Shown here: positions 1 through 6,723 of the stretch, piece after piece | How positions within the stretch are numbered: the stretch's first letter is position 1 | Layout of the letters: each line of letters opens with the position of its first letter | Assembly: GCA_013329925.1 (NCBI GenBank) | Contig: DUJK01000200.1 | Location: 1 to 8,524 of the forward strand | DNA: 8,524 nucleotides | DNA from: Candidatus Poseidoniaceae archaeon | GTDB lineage: Archaea > Thermoplasmatota > Poseidoniia > Poseidoniales > Poseidoniaceae | Direction of reading: 5' to 3' | The notes under the pieces: model-generated | What the model was told of the DNA's origin: nothing | Databases searched by the model: none | Seen by the model: only the letters and a program-made list of their open reading frames with translations | Translations under genes and position numbers: made by a program

Positions 1-2392
1 TACGAGCCGCCAAAAAGTAAGCAATATATTTCAGATTAAATCCGGCTTGGTAAAACATGCTAAACCACAGTAGTGACATTGCCGCAGCAGGTCCACCACC
101 CATGAAGCCAACCCATCCATTACTTGGTGAGAATCTGTCACCAATATATCCACCATTGAGATATAGATTTCCAGGGTCAACGTCTCTTGGATGAGTTAAT
201 CCATTGATCTGACCCAGAGCGGCCCACCAAGTAAACCACACAACAAGCGGTAGGATTGTCAAAATCATTATTCTTGGGATTTCTTTTTCTAAATCTAGTG
301 AGCGAGTGAACAAAAATTTCAATTCATTTTCAAAGAACGACTTGAATGAAATATACAGTGCTATAGTGATTGCTCCAACATAACCACCCCAGCTCATGGT
401 TAACCAACAGAATACTACCAAAGTGATATATTCGATTCCTTGTTCTTGGCGACTAATCTTTTGATAACAAGCGTAAAACAAAATCACTACCATGGATGAA
501 AGTAAAATCCAATCGACTAGATTACTCTCTAAAATCATCAATGAAGGTATTGAAGTAAAGATGCCAAGAACAGAATATTTCTTTATGCGAGTGTTAAGGG
601 ATTTAGAACTAAATAGGTATAACATGATTCCCAGGAAAATAAAGCCAGTATTCATTAGCCATGGAATGAAATCTTGTTGAATTGACAAATTGATAATACC
701 TCTAGGCATTGACCAATATAGGGGTGGTGCTCGATAGTGTGCAATGAGAGTGATTGGTATGATGATAAAAGTAAAACTCCAACGTATCAAATTAGAAGAT
801 TTTGTTTCGTTTCCAGTCTTGGTAAAGATTGGCGTCAGTAACATTACTAGCATCAATACATTCATCGCAGAGATTCTTGTCTCGGTGAAGATAACTGCTG
901 TTACAAACATGATTATCAAAGCGAAATTTAATTTCATCCGTCTTTCATTTGAAATATTTTTGTTAATCAAAGTATATGCACATAGTGCTAAAAAGGCAAT
1001 TGGCAATAAATATCCCACAGCGTAGTAAACTAGTGCTAAAGTATCTCTATTATACGAAACGAAAGCAGAGAAAATAAATCCTCCACCAAATATGGAGGCT
1101 AATTTAATGGCACTAGATTGGGACATATTCTCCCGTTTTGCCAGCATAAATATCCCAATAATTATCGCTAAAAATGCCAAAACAGAAATTACTAAATCTA
1201 AAGTTCGCAAGCCAATTTCATCATAAGTTATTTTTTCCCACTGGATATTATCTCTGCTTAAGTCCTCAAAGTATGGATGGTCATTTTCTTGCATCCATTC
1301 ATTTCTAGAAATGGTTGCATCCCAATTCCATTGATCTAATTCTTGTGCGTTATCATCTGATATTTCCAAGGCATCAAGCGGGAATTTACCATGTACAGCA
1401 TGAGGTAATGGTAGTGAAAACAGGAGGGATGGCAAGGTTGCAAGGTCTCGCTGATCAATTTGATTGGGTGAAATATAGTTCTGTTTGATATTTGGCCCCC
1501 ACATCCAAGCACCAACTTCCCTAATCTCCATGTCGGGTGAACCATGTTGCCCACTAGCAGTAAGTCCGTGGTCTGAAGTTACCACAACAGTCCAATCGTC
1601 AGGAACTTTGTCGAAGATGATATTGAAATTATTATCCAACCAAGTTAATTTCTCTCGGTAATCATCGGAATTTTCTACCCCATATCGATGGCCAACGCTG
1701 TCTAAGCCTGATAAATGAGCAATTATTACGTTAGGTGGTTGTTCAAAGGTAACACCGGGTTTAGTATTGCTTTTAGGTACCTCTCCATCAAGCCAACTGT
1801 TTAGGGTCTCAAACGACTCTGTGTCGCCTCGGTAATAATCAGCATGGCCATACCTATGTTTCATGAAATTTATTTTATCATTATCAGCATATAGGTCGCC
1901 CCATACATAATCACCAACAATCCCAACTCGGTAATCATAAATTCCATCATTATCACGATCAGATTCACTTGCTAATGTCCAGCCATCTGGAGTGCCAGGA
2001 TGTTCTGGGTGAAAATTGCTTAATCCTTCATTGGGTCTTGAAGGTATTCCAGTAGCCATTTCTTTGACACATGATGCGGTCATTGTCAGTGGATTAGTGA
2101 GTACATCGAGATAGGTTCCATTGGGAAATACTTGTGAGTGCAGAGTCGGCATCAAATCTTTGTCCAACATTAGATCTCTAACTCCACCATCAAGTACAAT
2201 GAACAGTAGTCCTTCAGAAAGAGTTTCATCTGGATTTGGGGGCAATTCCACTCCTTCCTCTGGTGCTGGTGCATCAGCAATTATGTATGCGCCAGTGTAA
2301 ATAAATGAAGGCAGGGCTAAGATAGCGACCATCAAAACCGCAGCAAGGATAAATTTAGGCTTACCAAGTATTGCCCAGTCGGCTTTATCCAT
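1..2392 (-). CDS. PIG-O/PIG-G/PIG-N-like membrane phosphotransferase of the alkaline phosphatase superfamily (C-terminus beyond the window)
   Basis: I translated this frame by hand: it is open from an ATG at 2392 to the left edge, 797 codons with no stop. Residues 14-38 form an N-terminal membrane anchor. Residues 61-345 form a catalytic domain outside the membrane with the full metal and nucleophile set expected for the superfamily: D68 (in VLDGG), T105 (nine residues before the conserved TG at 114-115), D231 and H235 (LSGLDSVGHRYG), D274 and H275 (TSDHG) and H283. GPI ethanolamine-phosphate-transferase hallmarks are SNF at 125-127, GDYVWGDLY at 160-168 (compare GDDTW in PIG-O) and the LPSLLFSLPLP segment at 320-330. 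From about residue 398 there are roughly ten hydrophobic segments, the same anchor, ectodomain and polytopic-tail plan as PIG proteins. By family analogy it would transfer a phosphoethanolamine-like group from a phospholipid to a lipid-linked glycan; the substrate is inferred only. It could instead be a generic phosphodiesterase. No Shine-Dalgarno site precedes the ATG. Confidence 0.82.
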   Translation of the reverse strand, partial: MDKADWAILGKPKFILAAVLMVAILALPSFIYTGAYIIADAPAPEEGVELPPNPDETLSEGLLFIVLDGGVRDLMLDKDLMPTLHSQVFPNGTYLDVLTNPLTMTASCVKEMATGIPSRPNEGLSNFHPEHPGTPDGWTLASESDRDNDGIYDYRVGIVGDYVWGDLYADNDKINFMKHRYGHADYYRGDTESFETLNSWLDGEVPKSNTKPGVTFEQPPNVIIAHLSGLDSVGHRYGVENSDDYREKLTWLDNNFNIIFDKVPDDWTVVVTSDHGLTASGQHGSPDMEIREVGAWMWGPNIKQNYISPNQIDQRDLATLPSLLFSLPLPHAVHGKFPLDALEISDDNAQELDQWNWDATISRNEWMQENDHPYFEDLSRDNIQWEKITYDEIGLRTLDLVISVLAFLAIIIGIFMLAKRENMSQSSAIKLASIFGGGFIFSAFVSYNRDTLALVYYAVGYLLPIAFLALCAYTLINKNISNERRMKLNFALIIMFVTAVIFTETRISAMNVLMLVMLLTPIFTKTGNETKSSNLIRWSFTFIIIPITLIAHYRAPPLYWSMPRGIINLSIQQDFIPWLMNTGFIFLGIMLYLFSSKSLNTRIKKYSVLGIFTSIPSLMILESNLVDWILLSSMVVILFYACYQKISRQEQGIEYITLVVFCWLTMSWGGYVGAITIALYISFKSFFENELKFLFTRSLDLEKEIPRIMILTILPLVVWFTWWAALGQINGLTHPRDVDPGNLYLNGGYIGDRFSPSNGWVGFMGGGPAAAMSLLWFSMFYQAGFNLKYIAYFLAAR

Positions 2393-2413
2393 ATCTTTGA
2401 GAATAAAGTTCAA

Positions 2414-2421
2414 TACTTAAA
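2414..2421 (-). promoter_or_regulatory. Candidate archaeal TATA box for a leaderless transcript
   Basis: Read on the minus strand this octamer is TTTAAGTA, close to the archaeal TATA consensus. Its centre lies about 25 bases before the ATG at 2392, the spacing expected if transcription starts at or next to the start codon. No Shine-Dalgarno sequence lies between, which fits a leaderless mRNA. It sits in the 85-base gap between the radical SAM gene and the PIG-like gene, so the latter may be transcribed independently of the upstream pair. I see nothing else in the gap. AT-rich sequence gives such matches by chance. Confidence 0.4.
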
Positions 2422-2477
2422 TTTCATGTCGACAATCCGAGCATTATCTCATTTAGTGAGTAATATTTCGTGACCCA

Positions 2478-3563
2478 TTATCTAACACCATTCAGGTTTA
2501 CTGCCGAAACTTCTAATCTTTCGTGAGTGGGGTGTACTTCTATTAATAGCACGGGGACCTCAACAACATGGGCAATATCTTCGGCAATTGATAACGGTAG
2601 TTCGATACGTTGCTGTCCAGCATCATATCTAATCCATCCCTCAGATAATCCTAGTTCGTTTGATAATTCATTCAAATCATCATAGGCATCTTCGGTCTCA
2701 GTAGGTATGGCACCAAACAATATGGTATCATCATCACTCAGCACTTCGTAGGGTCTCAAGGTGGTTTTTGCTCGTCGGCGAAATCTTGCTCGTAATTGAC
2801 CAGCATCTTTGAAACTGGCACTACAAAACTTGACATGGAAACTCATATCTTTAGCATATTCCTTCAATTTTAAGGCTAATTCTAGAGAGCCTTCAGCAGC
2901 TGCAGTCATGGCTCCGCTGAGATTGAATCCTCTGACATCCATATTATCTTGATTGCCGACAGTAATTTCTAATTCATTTAGATTGAGAAACTGAATATTA
3001 CTACCATTCATTGAGTCTAATAGTGCTAACAAGTCTGTTTCCTTATCAGGCTCACAAGGTAATTCTATTCCGACATTAATTCCCGTATTATGGCATCCGT
3101 CAATTACTGGCAAATATTTTGCGATGGTGCCATCCAATAGATGAAATCTGATTTCATCTAATCCCGCCTCGGCAAATCTTGAACAATTAATTGGATTAAA
3201 TGGTATTGAGGTATAGAGATGAATGTGATGCTTAGGTCCAAATGCAGCCTTCAATTGTTTGATTGCTTCGAGCGAACGTTCCATGTCCAGCATTGGGTCA
3301 CCACCAGTAATTCCAGTCCCAGTAGCATTCATTGCTCGACCTTCTTCAATTACTTCTGACCACTCAGAACATCTCCTTTCGTTAGCAAACATATCAGGTG
3401 ATTCCCGACGATTATCTGATAATGGACAATAGTCGCATCCCCAGTGGCATTTGCCGGTGACAAATAAGACCAGTTTACTACCACGTTGACATTGAATACA
3501 ACCTTCTGCTTCACCTAGTTCAGCAGGTATTATTTCAGTCACCATCGGCAGTTGTCCAAGCAT
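2478..3563 (-). CDS. Radical SAM protein, COG2108-like (pyruvate formate-lyase activase-related), function unknown
   Basis: The 361-residue product has the radical SAM cluster motif CxxxCxxC at C39, C43 and C46, inside GKCHWGCDYCPLS, which would bind a 4Fe-4S cluster that cleaves S-adenosylmethionine. GGDP at 87-90 is the SAM-amino-group motif. A second cysteine pair, C22 and C25 (GCIQC), comes 14 residues before the cluster. LNLNELE at 193-199 and the FCSASFKD segment around C247, followed by an Arg-rich stretch, match my memory of the uncharacterised, mostly archaeal COG2108 family. That family is described as PFL-activase-related, but no glycyl-radical enzyme is visible here. C22, C25 and C247 might form an extra metal site. 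The start at 3563 is uncertain: M7, at 3545, is an alternative, and neither has a Shine-Dalgarno site. It lies 48 bases after pdxT on the same strand and may be co-transcribed. The substrate is not predictable from the sequence. Confidence 0.85.
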   Translation of the reverse strand: MLGQLPMVTEIIPAELGEAEGCIQCQRGSKLVLFVTGKCHWGCDYCPLSDNRRESPDMFANERRCSEWSEVIEEGRAMNATGTGITGGDPMLDMERSLEAIKQLKAAFGPKHHIHLYTSIPFNPINCSRFAEAGLDEIRFHLLDGTIAKYLPVIDGCHNTGINVGIELPCEPDKETDLLALLDSMNGSNIQFLNLNELEITVGNQDNMDVRGFNLSGAMTAAAEGSLELALKLKEYAKDMSFHVKFCSASFKDAGQLRARFRRRAKTTLRPYEVLSDDDTILFGAIPTETEDAYDDLNELSNELGLSEGWIRYDAGQQRIELPLSIAEDIAHVVEVPVLLIEVHPTHERLEVSAVNLNGVR

Positions 3564-3611
3564 ACTAACACACGCCGCTATTGATTTACGGTTTCAAACC
3601 CTCGCACGAAT

Positions 3612-4301
3612 TTACTGTTTACAATCCATTATTCGACTGATTAACCAACGATGAAATCTTCTGTCACCAGTAAGTTCTGGATGAAAAGTAAGCGCTAATT
3701 TTTCGCCTTGTAAAACGCCGACAATCTCTTGTGATAAATGAGCTATAGGTTGACATTTCACTGAATCTTGAATAAACCGAGGTGCCCGAATAAAGACCCC
3801 AGGGAATTGTTCTGATTCAGACTTGATGGCATGATTACCCATCGGTAATGGTTTGTGATTGAACTTGTCTCTGCTAAGTTCAACCTCTACATTGGTTGAT
3901 TGTTCTGGTGTTTCAAGAGTAACTTCAACACCTGCTTCAAACGAAAATTTCTGCCTACCCCAGGCGTTTCTGGCGATATCTAAATCGATGAAACGTTCAC
4001 GCCCTTTAGTTGGTTGAGCAAGTAATATCGCTCCTGCGCAAGTACCTAATACCGGTCTGTTTGGATATTTTGTCATCCAATCAAATAAGCCTTCTAACAG
4101 TGATTCACTAAGGCTAGCAATTCGCATGGTTGTGGATTCTCCACCAGGTAAGATTAGACCGTCAATCGATGAGTCAACTTGTTCTGCCTTGCGTAACTCT
4201 ACTACTTCCACTTCCTGTTGCATTTCCATGCTTGCGTGTTTAATTGCTTGATAATGCTCATGGCGGGCGCCTTGTATCATTGCAATACCGACGCGCATCA
4301 T
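3612..4301 (-). CDS. pdxT: Pyridoxal 5'-phosphate synthase glutaminase subunit PdxT, with an internal insertion
   Basis: PdxT hydrolyses glutamine and passes ammonia to PdxS, which builds pyridoxal 5'-phosphate in the cytoplasm. The product matches the family from MRVGIAMIQGARHEH onward. It has LILPGGESTTMR (oxyanion region), the nucleophile cysteine in GTCAG (C88), RNAWGRQ.SFE, GVFIRAP, and the His/Glu pair of the triad in FHPEL (H207, E209), numbered from the start chosen here. The frame is open up to an ATG at 4382, but the extra 27 residues have no family resemblance and would overlap the divergent gene's start, so I place the start at the ATG at 4301 (or the adjacent ATG at 4298). At 229 residues it is longer than the usual 190-200. 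The spacing between SFE and VFIRAP is about 32 residues greater than in Bacillus PdxT. pdxS is not in the window. A radical SAM gene follows 48 bases downstream. Confidence 0.93.
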   Translation of the reverse strand: MMRVGIAMIQGARHEHYQAIKHASMEMQQEVEVVELRKAEQVDSSIDGLILPGGESTTMRIASLSESLLEGLFDWMTKYPNRPVLGTCAGAILLAQPTKGRERFIDLDIARNAWGRQKFSFEAGVEVTLETPEQSTNVEVELSRDKFNHKPLPMGNHAIKSESEQFPGVFIRAPRFIQDSVKCQPIAHLSQEIVGVLQGEKLALTFHPELTGDRRFHRWLISRIMDCKQ

Positions 4302-4380
4302 GACAATCCGTTGGGTTTGTCCTCTATCAGTGCGACGCTTGTGTACACTAATTGAATAACTATCGAGTCTAGCCCCAACC
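4302..4380. promoter_or_regulatory. Divergent promoter region between pdxT and the aminotransferase gene
   Basis: This 79-base gap separates two genes that read away from each other, so it should carry both promoters. On the plus strand an AT-rich TTGAATAAC at 4352-4360 lies 21-29 bases before the ATG at 4381, an acceptable place for a TATA box of a leaderless transcript, but the match is weak. I see no convincing TATA element for pdxT, no Shine-Dalgarno site on either side, and no clear operator palindrome. The bidirectional role is inferred from gene layout. Confidence 0.4.
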
Positions 4381-5565
4381 ATGGCAAAGCACGATGGGGA
4401 TTGCTTCCTTGTTCCCGGACCGGTGCGAATGAATCAGCGATGTCTTGAAGCAATGGCAACACCGGTTATCACTGCTAGAGGTGGTGAGTTTCGAGATGTT
4501 ATGGCGGACTTGAATTCAGGTTTGCGCTATGCCTTTAATTTGACACCATCCCAACCGGTAAAGAAAACTCATTCTTGGTCTTCAGAAGACGATTATAAAG
4601 TGATGGTAGTTTCTGGTAGCGGGACTGCTGCAATGGAGATGTTAATCGCTAATCGTTTCCGGTCTAATGATTTGGTATTAGTTCCGACCAATGGGAAGTT
4701 TGGTGAACGAGTCGCTGAGATGTGCAAACGATTTTGTAATGTTAAACATATCAAATATGAATGGGGGAGGGCCTTTGATTTGTATGAGTTGGAGCAACAA
4801 CTGGAACGTGGTTGTTATGAAGCATTACTGATTTGCCACAATGAAACTAGTTCAGGAATTACCCAAGATGCACCAGCGATTGCTGAGATGTGTAATCGGT
4901 ACAATACTTCGTTTATTTTGGATGGAATAACTTCGATAGGTGGCCTACCAGTTCACTTGGAGAAATGGAATGTAGAGGCGGCAGCCATGGGTGCGCAAAA
5001 ATGCACCGCAGGTCCTTCTGGAATTGCAGCAATCGCGTTTACTACTAAATTTTATGAACGCTGTAAAGCGATTAGAGAACAGGGAGATAGTAATGCACTG
5101 TTTTATCTTGATATCATATCTGCCTTCAAAAAGGGTGATGACGACCAAACACCCTGGACTCCAGCAATCAATTTAGCAATGGGTTGGTCTGCAGCATTGA
5201 ATGTCCTGAAAGAAGAAGGATTGGAAAACCGTTGGAACCGGTGTCAAAGTTTAGCAGCAGGTGTGCAAAACTTGTTTAGCCACCTTGGTTTTGAATTGCC
5301 AGCAGACCCTTTTCAGAGAAGTTCTACTGTTACGGCTATTATGTATCCCGAGGGAATTAACGATCAATGGCGTGTAGATTTGAAAGAGCGCTATGCGACT
5401 CAAGTTATTGGAGCTCAAGATCATCTGAAAGGCAAGATGTTCCGTGTCGGGTCAATGGGTGAAACGACCAAGGAAGAAATGATTGAGGGTTGCAAAAGGA
5501 TGTTAGAATGTTTCAAAGACCACGGAGTTACTATCCCTGAGGTTGATGTTGATTCGTTTTTCTGA
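4381..5565 (+). CDS. Class-V PLP-dependent aminotransferase (alanine-glyoxylate / serine-pyruvate / aspartate type, COG0075-like)
   Basis: The enzyme is expected to move an amino group between an amino acid (alanine, serine or aspartate in relatives) and a 2-oxoacid such as glyoxylate, using pyridoxal phosphate in the cytoplasm. It opens with the family signature LVPGPVRM (10-17). GSGTAAME (79-86) is the phosphate-binding turn, D181 in FILDGITSIGG would pair with the cofactor pyridine nitrogen, K207 in GAQKCTAGPSG forms the Schiff base, and R355 in FRVGSMGE would bind the substrate carboxylate. Relatives usually have His where the Ser of GSMG lies. Length, 394 residues, is normal. A Lys/Ser-rich stretch at about 56-72, just before GSGT, looks like a short insertion. 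An in-frame stop shortly upstream supports the ATG at 4381. The gene diverges from pdxT, which supplies its cofactor, and is followed nine bases later by the NMN-adenylyltransferase-like gene. The exact amino donor cannot be read from the sequence. Confidence 0.9.
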   Translation: MAKHDGDCFLVPGPVRMNQRCLEAMATPVITARGGEFRDVMADLNSGLRYAFNLTPSQPVKKTHSWSSEDDYKVMVVSGSGTAAMEMLIANRFRSNDLVLVPTNGKFGERVAEMCKRFCNVKHIKYEWGRAFDLYELEQQLERGCYEALLICHNETSSGITQDAPAIAEMCNRYNTSFILDGITSIGGLPVHLEKWNVEAAAMGAQKCTAGPSGIAAIAFTTKFYERCKAIREQGDSNALFYLDIISAFKKGDDDQTPWTPAINLAMGWSAALNVLKEEGLENRWNRCQSLAAGVQNLFSHLGFELPADPFQRSSTVTAIMYPEGINDQWRVDLKERYATQVIGAQDHLKGKMFRVGSMGETTKEEMIEGCKRMLECFKDHGVTIPEVDVDSFF

Positions 5566-5569
5566 GGTG
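5564..5569 (+). promoter_or_regulatory. Shine-Dalgarno site for the TTG-started nadM-like gene
   Basis: GAGGTG is a six-base match to the archaeal ribosome-binding consensus (GGAGGTGAT). It overlaps the stop codon of the aminotransferase gene and lies five bases before the TTG at 5575. It justifies the non-ATG start and indicates that this gene is read from a message shared with the aminotransferase. Confidence 0.75.
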
Positions 5570-5574
5570 TTAAT

Positions 5575-6129
5575 TTGACACGGTATATTGTTTTAGGGCG
5601 TTTTCAACCCTTTCACAAGGGGCATGAATTTCTAGTTAATTCAGCATTAGAATTATGTCGCCAAAGTGATGATGAACTAGTTATTGCTATCGGCTCGGCC
5701 GCTAAAGGTTGGGAATCTGATAATCCATGGACCTTTGAAGAGAGAAAAGGGATGGTAGAATCATGGCTAAAATCTAAAGATAAACAGGCAGAAATTATTG
5801 GTATTGAAGATATTAATGACCCACCAAATTGGGTGTCACATGCAACCAAGTTCCACGGTGTTGGAACATTAGTAACTTCAGATGAGGCTACCGATAGATT
5901 ATACCAGGAATCTGGTTTTGATACTAGCCTAATTGAATTATCAAATCGTGATAATTTTGAGGGTTGGCGAGTGCGTCAAACGGCGCTTATGTTGTCTACT
6001 GTTTATGATGATGAAGCAGTGGCTAGTGTTCTTGGCGCCTCAATTCCAGAAATAGTAGTGAACTGGCTAATCGATAACGATGCAATATACCGTTTGTCGA
6101 CAATGGGTTCTGGAGTCAATGTCGGTTAA
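5575..6129 (+). CDS. Nicotinamide-nucleotide adenylyltransferase-like protein (archaeal NadM type)
   Basis: The 184-residue product begins with a nucleotidyltransferase signature, GRFQPFHKGH at 8-17, whose H14 and H17 (HxGH) bind ATP phosphates. ELVIAIGSA (34-42) and the Trp-rich NPWTFEERKGMV segment that follows are typical of NMN adenylyltransferases, which join NMN and ATP to make NAD in the cytoplasm. The C-terminal ATP motif, usually SGTxIR in archaeal enzymes, appears here as EGWRVR (129-134): the final Arg is kept, but Ser and Thr are replaced by Glu and Trp. Activity on NMN is therefore likely but not certain, and a different nucleotidyl transfer is possible. The start is TTG, backed by the Shine-Dalgarno site at 5564-5569. 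The gene is second in a likely two-gene operon with the aminotransferase. Its stop codon overlaps the end of the convergent grpE by four bases. nadM would be the symbol if the activity is confirmed. Confidence 0.82.
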   Translation: MTRYIVLGRFQPFHKGHEFLVNSALELCRQSDDELVIAIGSAAKGWESDNPWTFEERKGMVESWLKSKDKQAEIIGIEDINDPPNWVSHATKFHGVGTLVTSDEATDRLYQESGFDTSLIELSNRDNFEGWRVRQTALMLSTVYDDEAVASVLGASIPEIVVNWLIDNDAIYRLSTMGSGVNVG

Positions 6130-6683
6130 TCCGATGCTACAACTACTCTAGAAGCGATTAAGACTTTTTTCTTGTACATGTAGCCAGCCTCTAATACATC
6201 AACAACCATTCCACCGGGATATTCTTCTGAGGCAGGAATTGTGGTTATTGCTTCCATTTTGGCCGGGTCAAATTTTTGTCCCTTTGCTTCAATTGCAGTT
6301 ACTCCATCGCCAGATAACTCGTGCCACATTTTGTTACGCAGCAGACGAAGTCCTTGTGCCAATGGCGATTGATCGCCATCTTCGATATTAGACATGGCTC
6401 GATCAACATCAGCAAGTACAGTTAGCATCTTCCTAGCTAATCCCATGCTGCCATATTGAATCAATTCTGATTTTTCACCAATAAATCGCTTACGTACATT
6501 CTGGATTTCAGCATCTTTGTAGGCGATTTCTTTTTCAGCAAGTTCTGCTCTTTCAAGAGCCGCTTCCAATGGGTCTTTTTCCTCTTCGATTACCCCGACT
6601 TCCATGGTGTCAGCACCCTCTTCAATTACTGGAAGTTCATCGTCTACAGAGTCAATAGATTCCTCATCCGATTCTTCAGACAT
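6126..6683 (-). CDS. grpE: GrpE, nucleotide-exchange factor of the DnaK chaperone
   Basis: GrpE dimers release ADP from DnaK (Hsp70) in the cytoplasm. The 185-residue length is normal. Residues 1-40 are very acidic and likely disordered. Residues 38-75 are a charged helix fit for the long paired coiled coil (AELAEKEIAYKDAEIQNVRKR). The segment around 82-125 matches the conserved four-helix core (LTVLADVDRAM, GLRLLRNKM). The C-terminus from about 135 is the beta-wing, with KFDPAKMEAI and the closing GYMYKKKVLIASRVVVA, which corresponds to the bacterial GYLLGDRVLRPAMVVVA. Archaeal GrpE is generally held to have come from bacteria by transfer. No dnaK or dnaJ lies in the window, so this copy is not in the common grpE-dnaK order, at least downstream. 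No Shine-Dalgarno site precedes the ATG. It starts 40 bases after the unknown gene on the same strand, which suggests co-transcription. Confidence 0.93.
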   Translation of the reverse strand: MSEESDEESIDSVDDELPVIEEGADTMEVGVIEEEKDPLEAALERAELAEKEIAYKDAEIQNVRKRFIGEKSELIQYGSMGLARKMLTVLADVDRAMSNIEDGDQSPLAQGLRLLRNKMWHELSGDGVTAIEAKGQKFDPAKMEAITTIPASEEYPGGMVVDVLEAGYMYKKKVLIASRVVVASD

Positions 6684-6723
6684 GGTGTTGGGTGCAAGCC
6701 CTTATTCTTCAATCCGTCGTCGT

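Noticed and set aside
492..1025. Two short plus-strand open frames (492-680 and 744-1025)
   Set aside because: They lie antisense inside the long minus-strand PIG-like gene, within its membrane-segment coding. Their hydrophobic or basic products look like reverse readings of that gene.
1336..1554. A 72-residue minus-strand frame
   Set aside because: It is in another frame inside the PIG-like gene, whose own frame is open across the region with conserved motifs on both sides.
3564..3611. Possible small RNA or tRNA in the gap between pdxT and the radical SAM gene
   Set aside because: At 48 bases it is too short for a tRNA, and I saw no convincing stem-loop.
4299..4382. A 27-residue N-terminal extension of PdxT starting at the ATG at 4382
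   Set aside because: The extension has no PdxT-like sequence, would fill the whole divergent promoter gap and would overlap the start codon of the aminotransferase gene. The family N-terminus begins at the ATGs at 4301/4298.
4945..5176. Short open frames on both strands within the aminotransferase gene
   Set aside because: They overlap the Lys207 region of a clearly conserved enzyme and have no start signal or family resemblance.
5613..5849. A 78-residue minus-strand frame inside the nadM-like gene
   Set aside because: It is antisense to the HxGH motif region of a recognised gene, with no independent support.
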